Origin: Morella rubra
Lineage: Eukaryota; Streptophyta; Magnoliopsida; Fagales; Myricaceae
Assembly: GCA_003952965.2 (NCBI GenBank)
Contig: CM025856.1
Location: 27,537,723-27,601,722 of the forward strand
Direction: 5' to 3'
Length of the DNA: 64,000 bases
Below, in pieces: positions 12,081-28,772 of the stretch (positions within the stretch are counted from its first letter, which is position 1; the number at the start of each line of letters is the position of its first letter). The notes below the pieces were generated by a model. That model made no database searches. It was given only the letters and a program-made list of their open reading frames with translations, and was not told the DNA's origin. The position numbers and the translations under genes were made by a program.

Positions 12081-13851
12081 AACTGATTCACAGGGATTGG
12101 TTCACAGGAATTGCTAAAATACTAAAACAAAACCCATGTTCACTAAGCATCCAACAGTGACGACGTAATTAATGAATTGTCTCTCAAAGAGAAAGTGATG
12201 TAGCATTCAGAACATTTGAATGGCTGAAATTCAATCCAGCCAATCCTACATAAGGGTAAGGTGATGTTAGGGTGATGACTTATGAAGCATGCTTCCAAAG
12301 GATTATCGTGCTCACTTATTCCAATACAATCCGTGCCCGATGTTGCTTAATCACATGAACTGGAAAGGGAACCAAATTTCAGTCTTATCCCATGTTCAAG
12401 TTACTTAATAAACAATCCAATCTAGAACTGGTTAGAGGTACCTCAGTTACGTCATCAGCACAAAGCACATAACAGCTGCAGAACATATATGACATCTGTC
12501 TGAAACATTCTATCAAACATGTTCAATGCTTCTTGAAAAAGTTTTTGAAAAACAATACATTACAGCAAGAATGATTCCGAGAACTACATGTATGATACTC
12601 TAGACATAAGAAGTTTGCGAATAATCGATTTTGCCTGTCTAAAACTCCGTACAACGCGAACTAATCGTAGTAATAGCGATGACAATGAAAATAAAGAAAT
12701 AAGTTTGAAAGGTAAAAATTACTCATGAACACCCAAGCCAATCATTTTGGGACGCACAAAATCTAGTCTGTTTTGTCGCTAAGATAATAATGTGTGACAT
12801 AGAAAGACTGCGAATTTGAGAGTACCGGGATTTGTAAAATGCTTTTTTTTTTTTCTTTTCCTTTACGTTCTTGAGGTTTCTGGGCAACCAAATAACTGAG
12901 TGGGATATGAAAAAAAAAAAAAAAAAAAAAAGGGTGATAGATATTGCTAAGCACGTCGACCGAACCTGTAAAATACTGTGATGATTGTAGGGCAAACTTA
13001 GCAGTCGCTGCGACTCACAGAGAGTGCTGTCTTTAACGGAGAAGTTCTCTATCCTCTTTCCAAGAATTATTGGCTAGATTTGTTTTGATCTCAAAATGTT
13101 TTCAAAAAATTTTCGCAATCCATTTTCCATCGATTACAATAATTCTTTTACAAATTTTAACAATTTTTTACAAAACTTTTATTAATAACTTTTAACAATT
13201 TTTTTCAATATTAAAAAGAATTTACACTACCTCTCAAAAATACAAGCATAAAAAATATTTAATTTTATTTTTATCAATGCTAAAAAATATACACTGTCTT
13301 CCAAAAATACAAACACATAGAATATTTTTAAAATTAAACCAAATATCGCCGTTAAGTCTCACAAATATGGTTCAAAGAATGAAGGAGGGTTCGGAGTTCT
13401 GGGAAGAAAAAATAAAAAGAATTAATGATGGTCCACATTATGACGTCAGGCCTTGGGTTGTTGATCTAAAAATAGGTCCCACTCCACCTAGGAATCTTGT
13501 TCTCTCCGGCTCTCCCTCCACCTCCCACCCCACGACGTAGCGACGACGGAGATCATCGATTTCGTGTTGGCAACAGGGTAGAAGATATTTGGAAAAAGAA
13601 GCTTTATATAAAGGAAAAATAGAGGAGTAGACGAATAAAGTGAAGCATCCTAACAAATTCGCAAAACTTATAAGTGGGAGAAACTTTTAAGTCTATAAGT
13701 CTCCCCCTTATACCACTTATCTTTACAGCGATTCAATATTTATATATTTCAGACTAATACATCTAGCTTCTTATTTCCCACAGGTTACAAAGAATATTAC
13801 AACCATGACCCATAATTTTAGACTCGCCAATCTGTAATCAACCAAACCCAA
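12081..13851. other. Flank between thioredoxin-fold gene and subtilase gene
   Basis: The left part must contain the 5' leader and promoter of the thioredoxin-fold gene, and the right end the 3' UTR of the subtilase. No coding exon is recognisable. A 20-bp A run lies near 12910-12930. A very AT-rich stretch fills 13080-13360. Confidence 0.45.
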
Positions 13852-20292
<6,441 letters not shown>

Positions 20293-23200
20293 CTTCAATG
20301 ATTCTGATGCCCACCAGTTCTGTTTGTCACGGTGCAGATAATTAACGTTATCAAGATGCTGATAGAAATTTCTAATATTGAGATCACGTTAGGTAAGATA
20401 GAAAGAGAAACACCCGCAAAAAAAATTGGTAATCGATTGAACAGATTTAGTGAATGAATAATCTCCTCTGAAGTATAGAGGAAAAGTTTTAAACTTTCAT
20501 ACCATTGAGAGAAAAACTCTACCTAGCTGGAGTATAAAACAATAGGGAAGAGCGTAGGCGAATTTTTCAATTTTTTTTATCATGAAAACATCAATAAAAC
20601 AAGACATTTTTTTCCCCCATTTCATTAGCAACCAGCATTAGGCAACAGAAATTCCAACGTTCCAAGATTAAAAGCTCTACGCCCAGAGAGGAGGCAAAAT
20701 TTAAAAGAAAATATCTGTCAGAAAGTCAAAGCAAAAAACAAAAAAACAAAGAGACAACAACAACAACAACCCGCTCCAAAGAAAATTCGATAGGTCGAGT
20801 AGTTAAAAAAGCACAGAGACAGCATTTATGCCAATTACAGAACAACAAAAGGGTGGCTTAGAGTGAATAACAAGTAAGAGAGCCGCTTTGTGCCAACAGA
20901 ATAGCTTCAACCAAAGTGAAGCCTTATCCCCAGTAACAACGGGATGAACAGTACTAATAATGCTACAAACAATTCACGATATACAAAAATAAACAGCGAA
21001 AACAGAAGTGAAGCACTAGAGTTGATGCAATTTCTGACATTGAATCAATGAAAAAAATGTTGGTTCAATATTTGCATCGACACCCACTTGCAGAAATCTA
21101 AGCACGTTTCATTAAAACATTCCCCGATCCGATCCAGCTCTCTCTCATCGAAAATAAAGAAGAAGAAGAAGAGCCGGTGACTTCAAGTTTTATTGGCGAT
21201 CCAAGCAAAGAATATTATTATGCTTAAGCCACCGAAAAAAGATAGTCGGCGACTAAAGAAGATCCCCATCAAAGAGAAAACAATTTAAAGTGCAAAGAAA
21301 AGCTAACATTTTCAACTAACGGGGGGAACCGCGAAACCAGCTGGTCCAAGAAGTTTGATTTGGCTTTAGCAAGAGATTCACACACACGCCACTGCCTGAT
21401 ACATAGAAATGGACGGCTGTGATAGGATCAGAGTGCCTTGATCACATTGCATTGCTCGAAGATCTAGAGGCCCGCATTTTGGAGACGAAGCTGCGGGTCA
21501 GCGCATAGTAGTAAGAGTAAGAGTGAGAGTGAGAGTGTTTGAGCGAAGAGATAGAGAGAGAGAGGGCGTTAGGGTTCTTTGCTCTACAGACAGGAAGCCG
21601 AAGATGATGGAGGGAGTCATATAGAACATTTATTGGTTCATTAAATCGAGGTTAATTCGGAATTTTTCATTTTTTGAAAAATAAAAAACTCTACGTTCGT
21701 AAGTATTTGCGTAGATTTGAGGTTTTGAAATCAATATTCTAGTGCACTAATTGCTTTTCTTTTTTTTCTTTTTATTTCTTTTGTATAAATGTATTTATGC
21801 AAGGGGAAAAGCAGTTTTTGCAGGAGGGGGAACATTGGCGCGTAAGATGTCGGACAGTTGTAGTGAAATGACGATATTAACCTTGACCGGTTTGTAATTG
21901 TAACTACGGTGGCAGAGAGCCCGTGAGCCTGAGAAAGAGTTTTTGGCCCATGCGCGCGTATCCGAAACGAGATAATCCTGTCTTGACTTTTTAAATGAAC
22001 ACTCTTCTTCTTATAAAAAAAAAAAAAAAAAGAACTCTTCTGTTCTTGGATGGAATGAAATCCAATCTCTATATCTTATAGATTTTATGTTTTCTTGAAT
22101 TAGCTTGATATTATTTTTTTTCTCATAGGGTGTCCAGATCAGCTTACATAAATCTTAGCTAATCTCAACATACAAATCTTAGGCTAAAAATCTTGAGAAT
22201 AATTCTAAAAAATTAGTAGTACTTATAAAGTTATGAACTTAAAACTTTAAAAGAAACATTATTAGAACATAAAACTTTAATCACTTAAACCAACCCGTTG
22301 AAATTTGAATTAGCTTTTGATTGATGTTACCTCCTAATTACATGTATCTTATTTTAGATCAAAGTCCCCACATAGAGTTATATCAATGAAACGGAAACAC
22401 CAGAAGTAAGAAAAAGTTCATATATCTCCAATTGCATCGACTGACGTATGTGTTCCGATACTTGCGGATCTTCTACATAAGCCAAATGTTTTCCCGAGCT
22501 GCGTTTTGATATAATAACGGCTACATTTCAAATACGACTGGACGACATTAATATAAATTAGCAACTGTCGTACTGCTTCTAGGCAACTCCTCCTCTTTTT
22601 TATATTGAAGCGGAATCAATTAAAACCCCAGACGTTATGATAGCTTCATCAGATTTCGGGGATTTTAAAAAAATAAATCGGTAATATTTTATTGAAATAA
22701 ACTAATATTTGAACTATCTTTCCGCTTCCCAGAAGGCCCATATTTTTCTTGCTAATTAATAAACCCGTAGAGCTGGATCATAATTGCCGTTGAATCGGAG
22801 TGCTTTGGTCAAACGAAAGAAAAAAGAAAAAATCCAACGTAACCCGAATTCGACGTTTCCAATCACCTTAGTTACAAAAAGACCAACGAAATACGATCAC
22901 GTGACTCTAATGTCTAAAGATTCATGCCTTGGCCTTAGCTCCTCGTGATGCGAAGATAAGTACGACTTTACCCTCTTGAAAATACACCAAATCATAACAC
23001 AGAAATAAAGTCCAGGGAAAAGGACAGTCCCCAAAAGTCATTTTCAATCAATCATTACTATCATACCGCTTAATTTGTATGTTTTATTTTATTTGGATTT
23101 TATAAAAATTGTATTTAAAGACAAAATAAATATATATTCAAATATTGTCGCCCACGGTTTTCTGCATGATTCCAGATGAGTTTTCTGCATGATTTACTCT

Positions 23201-24170
23201 CTAGGCAGATGCTCATGTGAGTGTTGGCCCACCAAAGTTGTCGTCTCACTTGTACAGCACATGTGACTGGAGCGAGACCATTCCAGAGTCTGAAAATGAA
23301 CGAGAAGATTCCGAGAGAATTATTTAAAAAATACATGCTATTAGTATTTTATTGCGGACACGTCCCTATAGTTCCTAATAAATCCAATGCACGTGTTCAT
23401 GGGTCCAATAACCTTATCAATTCCTAATCCTCAACGATTTAGATTCGTCCGGGTCACCATCCTCATTTAGTAAGTTTGCAGTTTTCTCTTATAGCCGTCG
23501 TCATTGGCAGTTAAATAGTTTAAAAAGTATTTGATCATTACTTAGTAATATTATAAAAAATATATCAACTGCGATTGTTCAATAATTGAAAGGGAGGGAT
23601 AAGTATTATACATAATTTATTATCCGAATCGAAACAAAAAGAAAGACAGTGATACAATATTCAAATTCACATTGATTTAATTAATTTTATATGAAGTTAT
23701 TAGAATTACTTAGAGAAGAGGAATGTATAACATATACTAATTTAATTAGTTTTATGTGAAATTGTTAGAGTCAAGGAGCGAAGAAAAATGTATAATATAT
23801 AATGTTGAAGCTAAACATAACACCCCGTGATATTTTAATATACATAGAAATAAAAATAATAATTGTTAGATATCTCGCAAGAAAAAAAGATTTATAAATA
23901 GATGATAAATCTACATCTTATACAATCAATAAGTTACTTAAATTTCAATTAAATATTATACCTATTAAAGTCTATTATTAAGCGTCGTACGTTCATGATA
24001 TTATCTCATTGATTTTTATCTCGTAAGTTTTTTTTTTTTTTGGTAGAAAGATTTTACCTAGCTTTAGAAGTAACCAGATATATTATTTTTTTCTATGCGC
24101 TCCAGAATTAACCAATTGATGCTAGTTGTCTAGTACAGGGAAAAAAAAAAGAAAAAAAGGTTGTATCATG
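20293..24170. other. Upstream region of the subtilase and AT-rich intergenic DNA
   Basis: The first 1.3 kb should hold the subtilase 5' UTR and promoter. A GAGA-rich stretch at 21505-21565, on a GC-richer background, marks a likely leader/promoter zone. From 21640 to 24170 the DNA is AT-rich with homopolymer runs, and I see no gene. Confidence 0.45.
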
Positions 24171-24171
24171 G

Positions 24172-24800
24172 CAGGTTAGAATTCAAAGTCATATATAATT
24201 ACTTATAAGTTGGTCGCAATGCTAAAAAGTAAGGCAAGATAAGTGTTGGTAACGCGTTCTGGCCTTTCCCTCCCTCGGATGTGCCTGTTACGGGCAGCTC
24301 CTACGCGGAGAGATAGACAGGTGAAAGAAAAGGGGGACAAAGGTGGTTGCCAACGTGACAAAAAGTTCATAGACTTTTTCTGGGATTCATAAAAAAACCA
24401 AATCATCCTCAATAATCTCGCTTTTTGTTCTTTCTATCCCTTTTTCTGGATATGTAAGATCATAGACATGATCGTGTCTTGAAATTGCTGCATTTTTTTC
24501 CTCGTTACTTTCTGCTTGAGTGAACCCCTGGCTGCTGATTCATGCACTCGCAACTCCTATGGATAATGGATCCCGCTTGTCCTATTTCTTTTGCCGACGA
24601 AAATGTCCACTGGCTAACGTAGGCCAACTAGAGATTATCGAACCAGGGATTCATCCATGGTCCCCCAACCTTACCCATATCCCAGTGGGTAGCATTATAT
24701 TCTCCACATGAGAAGATGATCCCACTTTTCACTTGAAAAAAGTTCCCCATGTTCTTCCTAACAAAAAGTAAGTTCATAGTTACATAGCAATGTCTCAAAA
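24172..24800. repeat. Left block of the PPR upstream region, complete copy
   Basis: This block recurs in shortened form at 25610-25940 and 26000-26470. The part from 24481 to 24800 is almost identical to 26151-26470. The first part (24172-24480) is fuller than its counterpart at 26000-26150, which lacks several internal pieces. On the minus strand it contains GGTTCGATAATC, resembling a polymerase III B box, so a tRNA-derived SINE is possible but unproven. Confidence 0.8.
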
Positions 24801-24840
24801 TCAAAACCTAATAACTACTAGTTAAAAAAAAAAAAAAAGT

Positions 24841-25193
24841 CGACAAGCATGAGCTAACCGACTTTCAAAGGGAGGAGCAGCTAGGCGTTTCAGATGGAAG
24901 ATTTTGTTGACCCGAATGGACCATCTAGAACGGCCCTGCCGGCTAACTAGTTCTCCTTCCAGACTCCCAGGTCGCATTGTCACTGCCACGAGCCAGAACG
25001 GATGATATCATGGGACGCTCTTAATTCAGCTCCGACGCTTCGCACGTATATAACTATGATATATATTTATCATTTTTTTCTCTCTCTTTTTCAGCAGCTT
25101 TGCTTTTTCTTCGTAAGACTATTGGTAATTCTTAATTATTCAAGTTCAATTTGCTGAATGAAAAAGGGCGCCTGAGACGAGTTCCTTGACGTC
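24841..25193. repeat. Abridged copy of the PPR promoter region
   Basis: This stretch matches 26480-27008 in order but with many internal segments missing, for example between AGAACGG and CCGGCTAAC, where the right-hand copy is more than 40 bases longer. It keeps the TATATAA-like element and the sequence leading to the PPR start codon. Substitutions between the copies are few; the differences are mostly missing segments. Confidence 0.75.
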
Positions 25194-25607
25194 AATGGGC
25201 TCACTATTGCACCACTGTCGAAGATGGCGTTCCGACATGGTCTTTCGCTTCATGACTGCTGCCTTTAAAACAGGCTTGCAATCCCACATCGTCATTGCTC
25301 CTTAACATGTATGCCAAGTGCGGTAACATTTTTTGCCCGTCGCATGTTTGACGAGATGTCTGCAAGAAACCTTGTTTCGTGGTCTGCTATAATTTCTGGC
25401 TGTGACCAGGTCGGAGAGCATTCCACGGCACTTGACCTATTTTCTAAAATGCGGCTTGTGCCCAACGAATATGTTTTCGCCAGCGCTATCAGTGCATGTG
25501 CCAGCCTCATGGCACTCTTACAGGGGCAACAGATTCATGCTCAGTCACTGATCGTATAACTCGATCTCTATGTATATGAACTGCATGTCGCGTTATCAGT
25601 CCTCATT
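25194..25607 (+). pseudogene. Broken 5' fragment of the PPR gene
   Basis: This is a partial, damaged copy of the first part of the PPR gene at 27009. It matches the region coding for the first 170 or so residues but lacks several pieces, such as the 14 bases after the start codon, part of the segment coding for IVIANHILN, and larger pieces after 25550. The frame is broken repeatedly. A central stretch still reads ARRMFDEMSARNLVSWSAII. It stops near 25607, where a new copy of the upstream block begins. It has no independent function and may be an assembly artefact. Confidence 0.75.
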
Positions 25608-25609
25608 AT

Positions 25610-25940
25610 AATGCATTTTTTTGCCTCGTTACTGCTTGAGTGAACCCCTGGCTGCTGATTCATGCACTCGCTGCGCAACTCCTATGCGATAATGGATCCC
25701 GCTTGTTCCGTATTTCTTTTGCCGACGAAACTGTCCACTGGCTAACGTAGGCCAACTAGAGATTATCGAACCAGGGATTCCCATGGTCCCCCAACCCCCA
25801 TATCCCAGTGGGTAGCATCCTCCACATGAGAAGATGATCCCACTTTTCACTTGAAAAAAGTTCCCCATGTTCTTCCTAACAAAAAGTAAGTTCATAGTTA
25901 CATAGCAATGTCTCAAAATCAAAACCTAATAACTACTACC
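25610..25940. repeat. Second, altered copy of the upstream block
   Basis: It matches 24488-24810 and 26158-26470 with small insertions (for example extra bases around CACTCGCTGCGCAACTCC) and small deletions (GGATTCCCATGG instead of GGATTCATCCATGG). It is followed by an A run at about 25970-25984. Confidence 0.8.
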
Positions 25941-25999
25941 AATTCTTTAAAAAGAACCCCCTAGCATTAAAAAAAAAAAAAAAATTCCTTAGAATTCAA

Positions 26000-26470
26000 A
26001 GTCACCAGCCAGCTTCTGGCATACGGGCAGCTCCTACGCGGAGCAGGTTAACGTGATTCATAGACTTTTTCTGGGATTCATAAAAAAACCAGCTTTTTGT
26101 TCTTTCTATCCCTTTTTCTGGATATGTAAGATCATAGACCATGATCGTGTGAAATTGCTGCATTTTTTTCCTCGTTACTTTCTTGAGTGAACCCCTGGCT
26201 GCTGATTCATGCACTCGCAACTCCTATGGATAATGGATCCCGCTTGTCCTATTTCTTTTGCCGACGAAAATGTCCACTGGCTAACGTAGGCCAACTAGAG
26301 ATTATCGAACCAGGGATTCATCCATGGTCCCCCAACCTTACCCATATCCCAGTGGGTAGCATTATATTCTCCACATGAGAAGATGATCCCACTTTTCACT
26401 TGAAAAAAGTTCCCCATGTTCTTCCTAACAAAAAGTAAGTTCATAGTTACATAGCAATGTCTCAAAATCA
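26000..26470. repeat. Third copy of the upstream block, first part abridged
   Basis: The first 150 bases are a shortened version of 24177-24480. The remainder, 26151-26470, is almost identical to 24481-24800. It is followed directly by the complete version of the region leading into the PPR gene. Confidence 0.8.
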
Positions 26471-26854
26471 GAGACAGCATGAGCTCCATATGCACCGACT
26501 TTCAAAAGGGAGGAGCAGCTAGGATATCGTTTCAGATGGAAGATTTTGTTGGACCCGAATGGACCATCTAGAACCAAAAAAAAAACGGCCATAAAATAGC
26601 CAGAGCCCAGAGAAGACGCTATCGGCTAACTAGGCCCAGCCCAGATTCTCGATAGCTGGTTCCACCGTTCCAGACTCCCAGGTCGCAACAACCCACCACA
26701 AAGCCCCCGACTTGGTCCACTGTACCTGCCACGAGCCCAGAACGGATGCACAAATGATATCATGGGACTTTAAACTGCTCTTAAGGATTCGCTTGTACAG
26801 CTTCGGAGGACTCGAAAGAAATTAAAGAATTCAATCATGGCATTACTTCGCACG

Positions 26855-26861
26855 TATATAA
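26855..26861 (+). promoter_or_regulatory. Possible TATA box of the PPR gene
   Basis: TATATAA lies 154 bases before the PPR start codon, followed by a CT-rich leader (26880-26900). The same element is kept in the abridged copy near 25050. Position and composition fit a core promoter, but the surrounding DNA is AT-rich, so the match may be chance. Confidence 0.35.
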
Positions 26862-27008
26862 CTATGATATATATTTATCATTTTTTTTCTCTCTCTTTTT
26901 TCAGCAGCTTTGCTTTTTCTTCGTAAGACTATTGGAGGGTAATTCTTAATTATTCAAGTTCAATTTGCTGAATGAAAAAGGGCGCCTGAGACGAGTTCCT
27001 TGACGTCA

Positions 27009-28772
27009 ATGATATCCCAATCCATTGGCTCACTATTGCACCACTGCTCGAAGATCAAGGCGTTCCGACATGGTCTTTCGCTTCATGCTGCTGCCTTTAA
27101 AACAGGCTTGCAATCCCACATCGTCATTGCCAACCACATCCTTAACATGTATGCCAAGTGCGGTAACATCGCTTTTGCCCGTCGCATGTTTGACGAGATG
27201 TCTGCAAGAAACCTTGTTTCGTGGTCTGCTATAATTTCTGGCTGTGACCAGGTCGGAGAGCATTCCACGGCACTTGACCTATTTTCTAAAATGCGGCTTG
27301 TGCCCAACGAATATGTTTTCGCCAGCGCTATCAGTGCATGTGCCAGCCTCATGGCACTCTTACAGGGGCAACAGATTCATGCTCAGTCACTGAAGTTTGG
27401 TTACGTATCCGTCTCTTTTGTTTCCAACTCGCTTATCTCTATGTATATGAACTGCGGTCAATGTAATGACGCGTTATCAGTCTATACTAGTATATCAGAA
27501 CCAAATTCCGTGTCGTATAATGCTCTGATTGCCGGGCTTGCCGAAAATCGGCTGCTTGAAAAAGGGTTTGAAGTTTTTAAACTCATGCACCGACAAGGTT
27601 ATGTGGTGGATCGTTTTACTGTCGTGGGTGCCTTGGAGATTTGCACTGATTTGGGTGAATTGGCAGTGGGAACAGCATTGCATGCCCAAACAATCAAGCT
27701 CGAGCTTGACTCTACGCCTTTTGTTGGCAATGTTATAATGTCAATGTATGCGAGATTCAATTGCATAAATGAAGTGGAAAAGGTCTTCGGAATTGTTGGA
27801 GAGCAAGATGTCATTTCATGGAACACCTTCATTAATGCGTATTCTCATTGTGAAGACCATGCAAAGGGCTTAAGTGTTTTCAAAGAGATGGCAAGTGATC
27901 GTGGTGTGAGGCCTGATGACTTCACCTTTACCACTGTCCTTGCTGCCTGTGCAGGCATTGCTTCAATTCGCCATGGCAAGCAGATACATGCTCATCGAAT
28001 CAGAACAAGGTTGTATCAAGATGTGGGAGTTGGTAATGCTCTAGTGAACATGTATGCTAAATGTGGTTCCATTGAATATGCTTTTTGTGTATTTAACAAA
28101 ATGCTCCATCGCAATATTCTTTCATGGAATACCATGATTGCTGGATTTGCAAATCATGGGCTTGGAGGACGAGCCCTAGATCTTTTTGAGCAGATGAAGG
28201 CCATGGGATTAAAGCCAGATTCTTCTACGTTTGTTGGACTTTTAATGGCTTGCAATCATGCAGGGCTTGTGAATGAGGGTGAATTTATTTTTAGTTCAAT
28301 GGAAGAAACTTATGAGATTAGTCCTGATATACAGCATTTTTCATGTCTTATTGATATGTTGGGACGGGCTGGGAGATTAACTGAGGCCGAAATGTACATC
28401 AAGAAATTTCCTTTTGGGCATGATCCAGTTGTTCTAGGGAGCTTGCTTTCAGCATGCCGCCTGCATGGGCATGTAGTAATTGGGGAGCGGATGGCTCGAC
28501 AACTTCTAAAGATTCACCCCTTGAGTAGTTCACCATATATTCTATTGGCCAACTTGTATGCTTCAGATGAGATGTGGGGTGATGTTGCAGAGGCAAGGAC
28601 AATGTTGAAGGGTAGTGGGCTGAGGAAGACACCTGGCCATAGTCTGATTGAAGTGAAGGGAATTTTTGAAAAATTCACGTTAGGGGATTTTTCGCATTCA
28701 AGGCTTGATGCAATAAAGAACATTCTGAGGACTTTAAATTGGGCAATGCGAGAAGTTTCTTTGGTCATTTGA
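27009..28772 (+). CDS. Pentatricopeptide-repeat protein, PLS class with E-type tail
   Basis: A single uninterrupted frame of 587 residues. The start is the ATG at 27009, just after a TGACGTCA palindrome; codons further upstream are non-ATG. Repeated motifs of the PLS type are plain: NHILNMYAKCGNIAFARRMF, NLVSWSAIISG, GNALVNMYAKCGSIEYAF, RNILSWNTMIAGFANHG, and LIDMLGRAGRLTEAEMYIKK. The end (LRKTPGHSLIEVKGIFEKFT and onward) is the E/E+ region; no DYW deaminase domain follows. Such proteins bind single organellar RNAs and usually help edit or process them in mitochondria or chloroplasts. An N-terminal targeting signal is not obvious. The target cannot be read from the sequence. Lack of introns is normal for this family. 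A damaged copy of the 5' end lies just upstream. Confidence 0.93.
   Translation: MISQSIGSLLHHCSKIKAFRHGLSLHAAAFKTGLQSHIVIANHILNMYAKCGNIAFARRMFDEMSARNLVSWSAIISGCDQVGEHSTALDLFSKMRLVPNEYVFASAISACASLMALLQGQQIHAQSLKFGYVSVSFVSNSLISMYMNCGQCNDALSVYTSISEPNSVSYNALIAGLAENRLLEKGFEVFKLMHRQGYVVDRFTVVGALEICTDLGELAVGTALHAQTIKLELDSTPFVGNVIMSMYARFNCINEVEKVFGIVGEQDVISWNTFINAYSHCEDHAKGLSVFKEMASDRGVRPDDFTFTTVLAACAGIASIRHGKQIHAHRIRTRLYQDVGVGNALVNMYAKCGSIEYAFCVFNKMLHRNILSWNTMIAGFANHGLGGRALDLFEQMKAMGLKPDSSTFVGLLMACNHAGLVNEGEFIFSSMEETYEISPDIQHFSCLIDMLGRAGRLTEAEMYIKKFPFGHDPVVLGSLLSACRLHGHVVIGERMARQLLKIHPLSSSPYILLANLYASDEMWGDVAEARTMLKGSGLRKTPGHSLIEVKGIFEKFTLGDFSHSRLDAIKNILRTLNWAMREVSLVI

Noticed and set aside
24520..24711. 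Identical 63-codon open frame at 24520 and 26187 as a possible duplicated small gene
   Set aside because: It lies inside the repeated block upstream of the PPR gene; identity reflects the duplication, and the third copy (25610-25940) breaks the frame.
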